From assembly GCA_000149265.1 (NCBI GenBank), contig CH002344.1, positions 884,825 to 948,824 on the forward strand: DNA of 64,000 nucleotides. The letters are read 5' to 3'. Positions 1-14,639 of this stretch are shown here, piece after piece. This stretch comes from Ciona savignyi (taxonomy: Eukaryota; Chordata; Ascidiacea; Phlebobranchia; Cionidae). The position numbers and the translations under genes were made by a program. Each line of letters opens with the position of its first letter. The first letter of the stretch is position 1. Under the pieces are notes generated by a model. The model did not search any database. It was given only the letters and a program-made list of their open reading frames with translations, and was not told the origin of the DNA.

Positions 1-73
1 TTTTCATATTTAAACACCAAAAATCATTTTTAGATTAAAACACCAAAAACCATTTTCATATTTAAACACCAAC
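1..73 (-). repeat. Short tandem repeat next to a candidate splice donor
   Basis: About three units of 24-25 bp, reading on the minus strand roughly GGTGTTTAAATATGAAAA followed by a T-rich spacer. The first unit begins at the putative donor AAGAG|GTTGG of the exon at 74-185. The array is cut by the window edge. Confidence 0.7.
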
Positions 74-185
74 CTCTTGTATTATAATCTGCATCATGGG
101 CACTTTGATTGTATCCAAATATTAAATCGTCTTCTGCTTTTAAAGTCTCATCAAGATTGTGCAGAATATCATCAGTATCAGACAT
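74..185 (-). CDS. Possible first coding exon of an unrecognised gene (partial)
   Basis: On the minus strand an ATG at 185-183 opens a short acidic reading frame starting MSDTDDILHNLDETLKAE, ending at a plausible donor AG|GTTGG after position 74 (112 bp, phase 1). The peptide is about 37 residues, rich in Asp and Glu, with no domain I recognise. The rest of the gene would lie left of the window. The frame stays open upstream of this ATG and on into the intron repeat, so the start and donor are inferences. It could be a chance ORF; the acidic composition in AT-rich DNA and the good donor are the only support. Confidence 0.35.
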
Positions 186-818
186 ATTTAACAAAATGCT
201 TTTCAGAAAAAAAGTAAGTTTGATGTGTTTGGTTAAGTTTTTCGTTTCCACAGTGAAAAAGATCAAACTACATTCTAGCAAAAATTGCAAGAATGGAAAG
301 ATGGAAATATCCAACCACACTCAAATTCTGGTCTCCGAATGGAGGCTTGGGTTCAAATCCCACTTCTAACACCATGTAGTGTTCAACACTTGTTAGGTAA
401 TACGTCCTTTATTATATGTGTGTCGAGATGGAAAGAACAAGGAGAGAGATGCCTTGGGGTTATATAGGCGGCACAACATAGAGATCTTAAATAATACTAC
501 AGAAATCACCTACATCTAATTACTTAGTATTATAAACACGGTATAAATATAAGGTTATAAATGAATCAGAAGTCACACTGACAATTGTAATTTGGAAATA
601 ATTGGGTAGTAAGTTAGCACACCAGAAAGCCCAGTAGGATTACGTGATAAAATCACGCTGCACATTCTAGCATTAAGCTTTGGCCATTGTAGCGTCAATT
701 TGTGTTCGTTTTATGAAACCTGTGGTTTAATAAAACTATATCTATAAAAACTATGTCGTCCTCATCAACCGAAATCAGTACAGCAAAGAAAGCTTTTTTT
801 AACATGCACCACGCACAT
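186..818. other. Intergenic, no gene seen
   Basis: AT-rich sequence with only short shadow ORFs on both strands. Nothing in it has codon structure or recognisable domains. Confidence 0.5.
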
Positions 819-819
819 T

Positions 820-1007
820 CGGGGAAAACTAAAAGGAGGGAAAGCGAGGAGGAGAGGAACTGTGCATTAAAATGAAGATTATGACATTACAGTCGGCTTT
901 AAACATGGGGTTGAGATTTAAGTTAAGGGCAGGGTTTAAATTAGTTTCTGTAATTTTTACTGTGCAATTCCCTCTTTCCCGCTTTCCCTTCTTTTAATGT
1001 TGCCCCG
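820..1007. mobile_element. Family D fold-back MITE
   Basis: The left end (GGGGAAAACTAAAAGGAGGG) is complementary to the right end (CTTTCCCTTCTTTTAATGTTGCCCC), giving imperfect terminal inverted repeats around an AT-rich core. The core has GGGGTTGAG- and AGGGCAGGG-type runs that recur in copies near 55017 and 55400. Confidence 0.7.
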
Positions 1008-1856
1008 CACTTTTTTTTGCAAAAAAAATAGACCTGGTTGTCTTTTTGAGAAAAAATGTTGGTTTATAGGATGTAGCCAATAATGTTCTTAGACGTTTGA
1101 GATTTTTCGTCAACTTCGGCCATAATTCTTAAAAAGAAGTTCTTATACTAGTACAACAAACTATAATAACTCGAGTAACCGGACTCCTGACTGTAGGTAC
1201 ATGATATTTCAAGGAATAAACTGTGTTACGTATTCCTGGTAAAACATCCAATATGCTATGTCAATACACGTGTATTGATGTACATCATTATACACAACCA
1301 CTGAAATGTCTCGTTCTCCAATACTGAATTGTTGTTTTAATGTTTCACTACACGACTTTCCGTAAGCACGCTAACCCGAGCCGCAGGGGTAGGTTTGGAC
1401 ACCAATGAGGGTTTAACGATTTCTTATTTATTTATTAGTTGCTTAATTTTGTAATGCCCTTACCCTAACAATAAATGCAACTTATAGTAAATATAAAACA
1501 GTTTGCAGTTTTTTTAATCCAAAACCAGTTAACAGTGATTTCCAACATCTTTGTCTCACGGGTTAAAGTTATTTTCCATTTCTTTGGGCGGTGTTTTCCT
1601 AGATATGCTTCAATAATTACGGTAGTAATTATTTTTTAACTATTCTAGATTTGCAATGTGCGTAGTAATTTAAATCATGCTGATTTGTTTGTTAAAACTT
1701 TATTTTATTTAGCGGTAAAATAAAAGGTTTTCCCTAAATTATAACCGTGTGTGGGATTAAATCAGTTGAAGATTGATTTCCACTGACGGGACATCCCCTT
1801 GTTCAAAATACAAAATCATCTGTATTTGCTTTAAAGGCGTGAATTATCGCGTGACT

Positions 1857-2066
1857 CTAAATACTACAGCACCGCTTGGAAAGCTCAGATCGCTTTGGAG
1901 CGCTTGGACCACTTAGATTGCTATTGAAAGTAATTGTAACCCTGTCCCAAACACTAATCTCAAACCCAGAACTAACTTTAACCCCAACCCTAACATTAAT
2001 ATCATGGCTTTTGTAATTACGAAGTATAGTAAGCGATCCAAGCAATTCAAGCGATTCTGTAGTATT
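1857..2066. mobile_element. Fold-back MITE with CTAAATACTACAG ends
   Basis: The left end CTAAATACTACAG followed by CGCTTGGA and GATCGCTT is mirrored at the right by GATCCAAGC, AAGCGATTCTGTAGTATTTAT. These are inverted repeats of roughly 40 bp. The interior carries a C-rich AACCC/CTAA-like stretch. No coding capacity. Confidence 0.65.
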
Positions 2067-2204
2067 TATAGGTACCGTAAATTATCAGGTCTTTATGCTT
2101 AAAAAACTAACCAACAAATGGCCGACTCATAAGTTAGAGTAGTACCTGCCATAGCAATTAAAATTAGCATAAATTTCTCTAATTCTATATTTTCGACTTT
2201 TGTC

Positions 2205-2212
2205 CTTGGCAG
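2205..2212 (+). promoter_or_regulatory. 3' splice acceptor just upstream of the dehydrogenase ATG
   Basis: A long pyrimidine-rich tract ends in TCCTTGGCAG at 2212, 33 bases before the ATG at 2246. It could receive a 5'-UTR intron or a trans-spliced leader, which tunicates are known to use. The choice between the two is inference. Confidence 0.45.
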
Positions 2213-2221
2213 TCCTGATAA

Positions 2222-6464
<4,243 letters not shown>

Positions 6465-6607
6465 AGCGATTTTTTAGTAATTGGCATTGTTTGTAAACAG
6501 TTATCTTCAAACCAAAGTCAACCCATGTAATTTAAACTTTTACGGTACTCTGTAATTTTATAATTCGTGCCCACTGTCTTTGTATCAAATCTAGAATGTT
6601 GTTTTAG

Positions 6608-6613
6608 AATAAA
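6608..6613 (+). terminator. Polyadenylation signal of the dehydrogenase gene
   Basis: AATAAA lies 144 bases after the TGA stop, within AT-rich sequence. It is the first canonical signal downstream. Confidence 0.5.
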
Positions 6614-6717
6614 ACATTAGGTTGTTTTATCTCTATTGTTGAACTGGAAATCGTCCGCATAGTTAGCTGGAGCGGTAAGCGTTGGCGGTTTGTAGCTGAC
6701 TAGACGGTTTGAGAAAT

Positions 6718-7005
6718 TAGGATAGGTTTTTATGTTTATCCCCGTGAATAGGAAAACCAAGTGGGTTAACACACGGACAATCGTCAGATCGCCTTGCGCC
6801 CACCGTCGGGATACCAGAACTATTGCAGTGTGTTGCATATGATAGATACGTTCCTTTAATTTATTAGAACCCATTAATCCGCTGGGTTCAGACAATGTCC
6901 GTTAAGTGCCTTGCCCAAGGACACAACCGACTAGCTAGCGACCAGTTTCGCACCTACAACCTTTCGATTGAAAGACGACGCACTTAACCGTTAGACCAAC
7001 GGGCC
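6718..7005 (-). mobile_element. Family A SINE, near full length
   Basis: Reverse-complement copy running from GATAGGTTTTTATGTTTATCC to the head ACCGTTAGACCAACGGG. It abuts a family D MITE on its right. Confidence 0.85.
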
Positions 7006-7006
7006 G

Positions 7007-7186
7007 TACTAAAAGGAGGGAAACCGCTCACTAAAACTATAGAAATTAATTTTATCCTTCCTTAAACAATAATATTAACCAGAACTAACGCTAACTCCAA
7101 CCCCATTTTTAAAACTAACCCTAATGCCCTTATATTCATTTTAGTGAGCAGTTTCCCTTCTTTCCTCTTAGTTTTCCCGTCTGCCG
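7007..7186. mobile_element. Family D fold-back MITE
   Basis: Left end ACTAAAAGGAGGGAAACCGCTCACTAAAA pairs with right end TTTTAGTGAGCAGTTTCCC...CTCTTAGTTTT. The core holds CTAACCCTAA-like text. The inverted ends are about 35 bp. Confidence 0.7.
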
Positions 7187-7205
7187 CATGGGTTAAACTT
7201 AAAGA

Positions 7206-7392
7206 CCATCACAATTATATACAACACACTGCAATAGTTAAAAAACCTGACGGAGGGCGCGAGGAAATATAAAGATTACATGTGTGAGAACGCTGAATTA
7301 AGTATTCGCGAGGTGATCTGACGATTGCCCATGTGATAACCCCTGTATTTTTGTGTTCGCCCGGACACAACATGATTATCCTATCCGTATAT
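7206..7392 (+). mobile_element. Family A SINE fragment, interrupted
   Basis: Has the CACACTGCAATAGTT block, then unrelated sequence, then GCGAGGTGATCTGACGATTG and ATTATCCTATCC. It looks like a 3' half broken by a small insertion. Confidence 0.6.
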
Positions 7393-7669
7393 TATCACAA
7401 CCAAGGAAGTTGTAAAATCCTGATTTAAGATTTTAAGCAAACTTTTGTTTTAATTTTCACATGAACTAACATAAGTCGGCTGCTTAGTGTCCTTGGGCAG
7501 TTTTAATAGTAAGCACTGCTATATCCCACATAAATATTGAAATGTGACCTCTATTATGTACATATTCATAAACCAACCGCGCTTACGCTAAACCAACATT
7601 ACCCAATGCTACGCCGATTCTACACTTCAAGGTCAGGTTTAACTTTATTGAAGAATATAAAGGATATTC

Positions 7670-7960
7670 TATTGGATAGGATTTTCGTACTTATTTCCGT
7701 GAATGAGAAAACTAAGGGGCTTAACACACGGGCAATCGTCAGATCACCTCGCGCCCATCGTCGGGTTATCGGAGCTATTGCAGTGTGTTGTGTATGATTC
7801 ACACGTTCCTTCAATTTAGTAGAACCCATTAATCTGCTGGGTTCAGGCAACGTCTGTAATGTGCCTTGCCGAAGGACACAGCTGAGTAGCTAGCGACCAG
7901 TTTTGCACCTGCAACCTGTCGATTAAAAGGCGACGCAATTTACCGCCAGACTAACCGGCC
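7670..7960 (-). mobile_element. Family A SINE, near full length
   Basis: Inverted copy from GGATATTCTATTGGATAGG to the head CCGCCAGACTAACCGGCC, with all internal blocks present. Confidence 0.85.
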
Positions 7961-8190
7961 GGACAGAGCACTACTTATAATGGCCAATCGTGTGATCACC
8001 TCGTGCGTACAGACAGGTTACCAGATCTTTTGTAATTAGTTAAATACGATTGCCGCAAATGAGTTGTTTGACAGGTTATTTTATCGTTGTGTTTAAGTAA
8101 CGTGTGGTGAATGCCTTGGCCAAGGACACAATCCACTAGCTTAAGGTTGATTTCGATGTCACAACCTTTTGGCTAAGGATAAGATAGGTT

Positions 8191-8294
8191 TAGGATAGGG
8201 TAGGATAGGATATTCATGTTTATCCCAGTAAATGGGAAAACCGAGGGGGTTAACACACGGGCAATCGTCAGATCACCACGCGCCCACCGTCGTT
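8191..8294 (-). mobile_element. Family A SINE fragment
   Basis: Inverted 3' end only: TAGGATAGGATATTCATGTTTATCC to CGCGCCCACCGTCG. It stops about 60 bases before the galactosyltransferase polyadenylation signal. Confidence 0.75.
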
Positions 8295-8351
8295 TCAAAT
8301 GTGCTAAGAGGTTTGTATATGTTATCCAAGTCACACTTTACGAGCGTTGCG

Positions 8352-8357
8352 TTTATT
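8352..8357 (-). terminator. Polyadenylation signal of the galactosyltransferase gene
   Basis: TTTATT on the plus strand is AATAAA on the coding strand, 85 bases past the stop codon at 8442. Confidence 0.5.
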
Positions 8358-8441
8358 TGACGACAAGACACACGCTCCGTACATCGTAATTCATCGTTCG
8401 ATATTCCGCGACGTCACGCCTCAAAAAGAAATTTCGTGACG

Positions 8442-11400
8442 TCACGACTCAATTTTCTTCGCAACTTGCTGCGGAGGCTTCTTCCTCGTGTGGGAGAGAG
8501 GCGTCGCCGTTTCCGCCGCCGCCGTGGTCTGGGCGGCCAGAGATGACGTCGATGACGTTTGCAGCCACGGAAGATGCGGAACGTTAAGTCGCACCAATAT
8601 ATGGGTGTGGGTGGGGTGCAATGATACGGCCACTATCTGGGTAGCCAGGTCTCCTAGCCCATCCCTCGCCATTCGCATCTTCGCCTCCTTAAGCAGCTTA
8701 TGTCGCTGCTTGTTCATGGGATTCCCACCGTCGTGTTCGTGCGGGATCATCTTGTACCTGGGAACGTATTTTGGGTTTAGCGGCCACGTCTTATTTTACC
8801 GGACTTTAATAATTTATTGCTTGTTTTTTTTTGGACGTGTTCTAACGACTGTCGTTTTGCCGTTTTTTCCCGTTTTCCAATTTTTTTTTTTTAAATCCTG
8901 ATTTATGTTTTCATCGTGGAAACAAAAAATAAACTAAATTAAACTTTAAATGGAGCGAGGTTGGAATGAGTTCAAAAAAATGATTTTTTTTCGTGGTTGG
9001 TATTATCACTCATAACTAGTTATCGCAACCGAAAGGTTGTGCACTAAACGTTACTGTTCGTATATCGATATTAAACTGTTCCAGGCGTTGTGTCTTACGC
9101 ATGTTTAATCAGTAGGACCAGTTAGTCTGGTGGTTTAATACGACTTTCAACCGAAAGGTTGTAGGTTCAAAAGTTGTCGCTAGCGAGTCGACTGTGACCT
9201 TGGCAAGGCGCTTAACGGACATTGTCTGAACCCAGCGGATTTCTACCAAATTGAAGAAACGTGTCTATCATATACAACACACTGCAATAGCTCCGGTAAC
9301 CCGACGATGGGCGCGAGGTGATCTGTCGATTGCCCGTGTGTTAACCCCCTTGGTTTTCTCATTCACGAGATTCAAGATTCAAGATTTTATTTTGGTCAGC
9401 ATGATAATTTTTATAATAGTAACAATCACCATTTTTTATAATAAATAAATAAATAAAGAAAGAAAAAAAACACAGTGTCACAATAACATTATAGAAAAGA
9501 AAACATAATTGATGCTGGCCAGAGGATAAACATAAATATCCTATCCGCCTGATGCTTGTCGTACCCAACCCCTAATTACAAAGTATTGGTTATTTGGAAC
9601 GCGAAGAGAATTTAACGACAGACTTGCTTTTTTCGAACTTAGGCAGTTTTTCTCGTGAAGACATATAAGCATATGATCTGTCATTACCTGCCGTAGTTAC
9701 TATCCGGTCTAATCCGGCGCAAACCGGTCAGTTTGATCCGTAAATTCATGTCGTCATCCTCACCGCCCCAACCCCAGTATACGTTTGAATAGCCGTTCAC
9801 GGCCCTGTGGTTCGTATAAAACCAGATTTATGTGTCAAACGGGGTGCATGACGGACTGACACATTATTATTATTACTACACCAGGCCTAGCTTTAAATTT
9901 AGTTTAGGTAAGCAGAACGGTCGTTTAATCGTATTCAATTAAACACAGGTAACGTCTTTGTAAAGTACGATCGATTATTCTGGCGATTTAGTGCGACGCC
10001 TTTCAACCGAAAGGTGATTGGTTCAAAACTGGTCGCTAGCGATTCAGTTGTGTCTTTGGCAAGGCACTTAACGGACATTGCCTGTCTATGATACACAACA
10101 CACTGCAATAGCTCCGGTAACCCGGCGGTGGGCGAGAGGTGATCTGACGATTGCCTGTGTGTTAACCCCCTTGGTTTTCTCATTCACGAGGATAAACATG
10201 AATATCCTATTCTATGCTAACATGGTGATCTATATGCAAAAAACTGTCTTAGTGACGATCCCATCATGGTGTCGAAACTTGGCACTTTAAAAAAAAATAA
10301 AAATAATGTGGAAGGGTTACGTTGTCGAATGGTTAACGCGACCGATACTTATACCACACACCCAATATAAAAAATGTCTTAGAAACGGGCCCATTATAGG
10401 TTCGAAACTGGTCCCGGTTAAACAATATTACCAAAAATATTATATTCTTGTCAGTCTAGGTTAGGCCATACCACACTTGATTTATGGACATTCGTTACCT
10501 GTATTGCCACTCAGTAAAAGCAACTGCTCCACCGACAGTAACACCAATCTTCTTGTTGGTTGTATAGTTGAACTTATCGATATACGGCGATAGATGTTTC
10601 ACCGCTTTGCCGTCTGAAATGTGACGAATGGTATATGAAAGAATAATCATGTTTATCCCCTTGAATTGGAAAACCAAGGGGGTTATAAAAAGCTTATATA
10701 AATAAAAAGGAATAAAAGTTCCTTTCGTGAGTTGTCGGATTGCGGTAGTCACCTCAGCTGAAAAACTATTAGCCAGGGAATCGTCTGACCAGATCAAGTG
10801 TCAAGCAACAGACCCAAAAATCAATATTTTGACGAAACTCTACAGACTAAGCAGGATTCCAAATAAAAAGGATTGGGTGAAAAGTCCATCGCTGGTTTGG
10901 AACCTAAAACAGTTGGACGTATTTGTTTTCACATGTTATGAGACACGTAAGTTGGAAACTCATCTTCAAAAATTGTAAATTTGACAGAAATATATCGGCA
11001 AATAGCAGACGCAGCAGTGGCAGAAACGCAATCCTTAGTGACATATATATCATCAAACACAGATTACGTAATAGTATAATATCGTTAATAATAAAGTAAA
11101 GTGAGGTTTAATTATTAATCCCTTTAATGGAACGTGTCTATCATACACAACACACTGCAATAGCTCCGGTAACCCGACGATGGGCGCGAGGTGATCTGAC
11201 GATTGCTCGTGTGTTAACCCTCTTGGTTTCCCCAATAACGGGGATAAACATGAATATCCTATCCTATCCTAATTGCAGACGCGGCCGTAAAATGCAATCT
11301 TTAGTTATTCAGATCACCCAACACAGACAAGGCAAACGCAAAATATGGTAAATATTGAATTAAGGTTAATTTTTAATGCTCAGCCTAAGGACGTAACCGA

Positions 11401-13162
11401 TTAGCCAGCTGCTGGTTCCGCTCACCCAACCTTTCGGCTAACGCGCTCCTCCCATGCCACAAATGGGCAAGTGGGGTCTCACCTGCGCAAGTGTAGAAGT
11501 TACCGACAATCTCCGGTATCATGTCGACGTCGTGGAAGATAAAGCATTGAAACTTCACCCTGTTTTGCCGTTGCGCCCACAGAAACGCCGTGTTCATCAG
11601 TTGGCCTTTATTAAACACATCGATACCTTCTTGCTCGACAACAAACACAGTGAATTCCAACTGTTGTTTCACTAATGTACCGAGAGTGTTGTGCAACCAG
11701 TGCCTGTTTTAAAAAATAATAAATTTTTGACAATTTTTTTGGGGTTATAGACTTATAGTAGAAACTATTTACTTATTTTTACTGGAAGTATTGTTTTACC
11801 TACTCAGGACTAAATAAACTAGGTGCATTGGAAGCATTAAATCTTAGAAAGTCCGCTTCTGTACTGGGTCGTGCTTGCACATTTTTGGTCAAGGATACAA
11901 TTTTAAATTTTTTTAGTTTTTTTAGTTCTGTTGCAATTTCTTTTTATTACTGTGAACGACCACGTCATTTTTTTTCAATTTTTTGTGTCTATTTATCCTG
12001 TCTCCTGCGAAATAATAAACTAACTAACAAATTAACCAAATAAACAATTTGGGAGAGAAAAATACATGTCGGTGTGAACGTCGTGGGAAATTTCTACCGG
12101 TATGATAAAAATAAGTGCTATGTTCATTGCTGTGTATGTCAGAAATGTAAATAAACGGTTAACAGTTTTTATAACGCACACTCTTATACCGGTATAGATA
12201 TAATAGTTTAATTTAGAAAAAGGGTATGTTACAGGTAGTACAAAAAAAACTTACTCAAAACTGTTTCTCAGTGATTCGGGTTAAAGTGATTTGCCAACTA
12301 AATTGTATATTGGGATAAGGTTCGCACGTTTATCCCAGTGAATGGGAAACTACACGGGGGCTATAAAACACGGACAATAGTCAGATTACATTTCTATAAC
12401 CTTGAGGTTAGTAGAGATTTTACATTGTGTTGATTGAACAAACACCGGCCCCGCTGGTTCAGACAGTGTTGGTTGAACAAACAAACTTATTTACCTCAAA
12501 TGCACTTCTCTGTCTCTATAAGGAATGATGACAGCAGTAGATTGCCGAGCTTTGCAAAACCGTGGTCCTGAGTAGTAACCGCCTATGCCAAGCATTGAAA
12601 ATAGCTCCGCTATGGCACCTAGTGTCGGTGGATCATCGGACAAGTACATGGGGATAGGACTGGCTAGCTCGGTTTTGTCGGTCAAGCAATTATTTTCTTG
12701 TACTAACATTACTGTTGGCTTTGGTTTTAAATTATTTTCGCTATCATAATTTAGACCACTATCCGGTGTGTCTGTTTTGTTTAACAGAGCAGATGTGTTT
12801 ACGACTGGTTCGTCAGTTATGCATTGCGTTATCTCATCTTGTAAAAAATCCACAAGATCTTTGTATCTTTCCCGACTCGCAAGCAGATTTTCAACCTTTG
12901 TCATGAAGGTTCTGTTGCTCTGCAATGTCCACATGCAATCCTTTTCAATATATCGGGCATCTTCGGTCACTACGGACGCTAGAAATGAAATATAAGGCTG
13001 GGGCCGCGGAGGCCGTTTCCATACAACTGAAAGAAAATCTAGCTCTTTCTTTTTGATTCCAAAATAAATGCTTCCTTGGATCAGTACAAACAGTAAGAAA
13101 CAACCACTAATAACGACAAAAACAAGCGAATTTCTTCGTCTACATCGTTTAAACGAGAACAT
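8442..13162 (-). CDS. Beta-1,4-galactosyltransferase family enzyme, complete
   Basis: Five coding exons on the minus strand: 13162-12495, 11703-11483, 10613-10499, 9804-9688, 8757-8442. They total 1437 bases, giving 478 aa, with phases and GT/AG ends consistent throughout. It is a type II Golgi membrane protein: a basic N-terminus (RCRRR), one membrane segment (about 12-30), then a long stem to about 190. Catalytic motifs in order: IIPYRDREVHL (about 213-222), FHDVD with the metal-binding DVD (281-283), VGG (323-325), WGWGGEDDD (345-353), and MIPH with metal-ligand Met377 and His380. The family transfers galactose or GalNAc from UDP-sugar to GlcNAc or xylose on glycans. The residue aligned with Tyr289 of vertebrate B4GALT1, which selects the donor sugar, appears to be Thr322. 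The C-terminal 75 residues after DGLGDL diverge from the family. I cannot assign the subfamily (B4GALT1-7 or invertebrate GalNAcT). Confidence 0.93.
8780..8945 (+). repeat. Family C element (galactosyltransferase intron 4)
   Basis: Blocks GCGGCCACGTC, GTTCTAACGACTGTCGTTTTGC, CGTTTTTTCCCGTTTTCC and AAAATAAACTAAATTAAAC in the usual order, on the strand opposite to the gene. Confidence 0.65.
9117..9546 (+). mobile_element. Family A SINE split by a 155-bp insertion (galactosyltransferase intron 4)
   Basis: The SINE runs 9117-9369 to ...CATTCACGAG and resumes at 9525 with GATAAACATAAATATCC, as in uninterrupted copies. The segment 9370-9524 is foreign: AT-rich, with TTGGTCAGCAT near one end and ATGCTGGCCA near the other, forming short inverted repeats. 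Confidence 0.75.
9970..10216 (+). mobile_element. Family A SINE with internal deletion (galactosyltransferase intron 3)
   Basis: The head and tail are present, but the segment between ACGGACATTGCCTG and TCTATGATACACAAC is missing, removing the AACCCAGCGGATTAATGGG block. Confidence 0.8.
10305..10420 (+). mobile_element. Family B tRNA-like element (galactosyltransferase intron 3)
   Basis: Has the box-A-like GTCGAATGGTTAACGCGACCG and the box-B-like ATAGGTTCGAAACTGG, about 70 bases apart, near an A-rich run. It is too degenerate to be a working tRNA gene. Confidence 0.65.
10634..10684 (-). mobile_element. Family A SINE fragment
   Basis: Only the terminal ATCATGTTTATCCC...AAAACCAAGGGGGTTA portion remains. 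It lies in galactosyltransferase intron 2, next to the exon 3 acceptor. Confidence 0.65.
11120..11272 (+). mobile_element. Family A SINE, 3' half (galactosyltransferase intron 2)
   Basis: Starts at TTTAATGGAACGTGTCTATC and ends with a tail of three CCTAT repeats. The head is absent. Confidence 0.8.
11900..12045 (+). repeat. Family C-like element (galactosyltransferase intron 1)
   Basis: Has GAACGACCACGTCATTTTTTTT, TGTCTCCTGCG and a tail AATAATAAACTAACTAACAAA. A divergent member. Confidence 0.45.
12308..12420 (-). mobile_element. Degenerate family A SINE fragment
   Basis: Recognisable only by TTCGCACGTTTATCCCAGTGAATGGG and a decayed downstream part. It ends about 75 bases from exon 1 of the galactosyltransferase. 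Confidence 0.5.
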
Positions 13163-14314
13163 GATTTCAATTGTTTGTTCAAACTACTGGTAACCATTTT
13201 TTATGAATTGAAATGTGACGTAACATTGGAATTATTGTTATAGATATTTAAATTAAGATTTCTATTAAAGTACGTTATAATGTTTAAACCAAATATATAT
13301 ATGATTTAAAAACGCAAAAAGTAAAGTATTTTTTTATAAATAATGTCTAAATTGTACCTGGATAAACGATATGTCATATGTATGTGGTTAATTCTGTTAA
13401 TTTTCACATACCGGTAATTTACTTTAAGCACACACTATGTTCGCTCTACCTCAGGGGATTTATATTTGTTTTAAACCGCCCGCCTACGCGGTGAAAGGAA
13501 TTCAACGTGTCTAATAATAGCCTTGAAAATTCCCTCTTTATTCTCCACCTACGCTTGAAAAGTTTCTGTTTGTGTTCTGACGTATTTGGTAGACAGATCA
13601 ATCCATGTGTTTTTCTAGCGTTTGTAAAGGAAAGAGGCAGAATAACAAAGCAGGAGATAATCTTCAGAAAGAAAATCCGTGTCACAAGAACTATTGAATT
13701 GGCGTTTCAGTATAAAAGGCCTATAGCTTTCTCCTTTAATATCACTTGTAGGAGAATTAAAGCAAAAAATTACTTTTTCAATAGAATTACTAATGGAAAA
13801 CAGAAATCTTGATTTGACGTTGTTGACATAGGAAATCCTTATGACTAAAACAATAAAGTCAATAGCCAATATTGGAATAAAAGTGCATTTTGCAGATATT
13901 CGTGTAAATTTCTGGCCATAGACCAAATAGCTTAGAGGTTAAGTATGCGTCCTATATTAGCCTAAGGTTTTCAAATAATATGAATATTCTATTCTCTGTA
14001 GCCGATGTCGTTATGCCCCCCTTAATTATCCTATTAATAATTAACCTAAACAATTTGAGCAAGCGTCTCGGTACTGCCATAGTTAATTAAACGTCTTGAA
14101 GAGAGGTATAGTTCATAGCATTATTTAGTGGCCAGTCACAGAAACATATACCATATGAAGGGTGTGAGTTTAAAATCTAGTTTATTGCCGAGGTAGGCCA
14201 CTGGGCTTATGCACCAGAGATAGAGATAATGGTTTTAAACCAATTTGTGTCATGGACTTAAGCGTTAAAGTTATCTCATTCTGTCAACCAGCATCAATTC
14301 ATCGTGAATATATA
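13163..14314. other. Intergenic between the galactosyltransferase and the YAP-like ORF
   Basis: No gene supported. The 13446-13926 interval has overlapping ORFs of about 100 codons on both strands but no domain, splice pattern or start context. The galactosyltransferase promoter must lie within the first few hundred bases. Confidence 0.5.
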
Positions 14315-14600
14315 CAGTGGAACCGCGCTTACCTGACCACCTGTAGCGACCGTCATGAAGCGGTCGCTATAGCGGGGTGGTCGTGTTAGCGAATTTTGAT
14401 TTGGAGCAAGTTGTCGTCATATGCCGTCAAAACCTCTGCCTTTTTACTAATTTTTTTTACCAAATGCCAATATTTTTATTAGATACTGCAGAATGAATTT
14501 AAACAACTGCTAGTACTGAAGTTTATCTTATAAGATTCAGTTTGGTTTGTCACTTGCTATATATGCTTTTGAGCTTATTTATTGTAACATATTTAACTTG
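14315..14600 (+). mobile_element. pogo/Tigger-like MITE, left portion
   Basis: Begins TA|CAGTGGAACCGCGCTTACCTG, the typical pogo-group end, followed by GGTCGCTATAGCGGGGTGGTCG. From 14411 (AAGTTGTCGTCATATGC) it matches the element at 44002-44413, up to about 14600. The right terminal repeat is absent, so the copy is truncated just before the ORF at 14640. Confidence 0.7.
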
Positions 14601-14639
14601 CAGAAAACAATCTAGTCGTGATAGGCTTATGCACAAAAA

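Noticed and set aside
6617..6895. ORFs of 60-110 codons with the shared string ARGDLTIARVLTPLVF or its antisense, at many places
   Set aside because: They recur at every family A SINE copy and are frames across the repeat, not genes.
8488..8901. 137-codon plus-strand ORF
   Set aside because: It is antisense to the last galactosyltransferase exon, which has family motifs on the minus strand, and then runs into a family C repeat.
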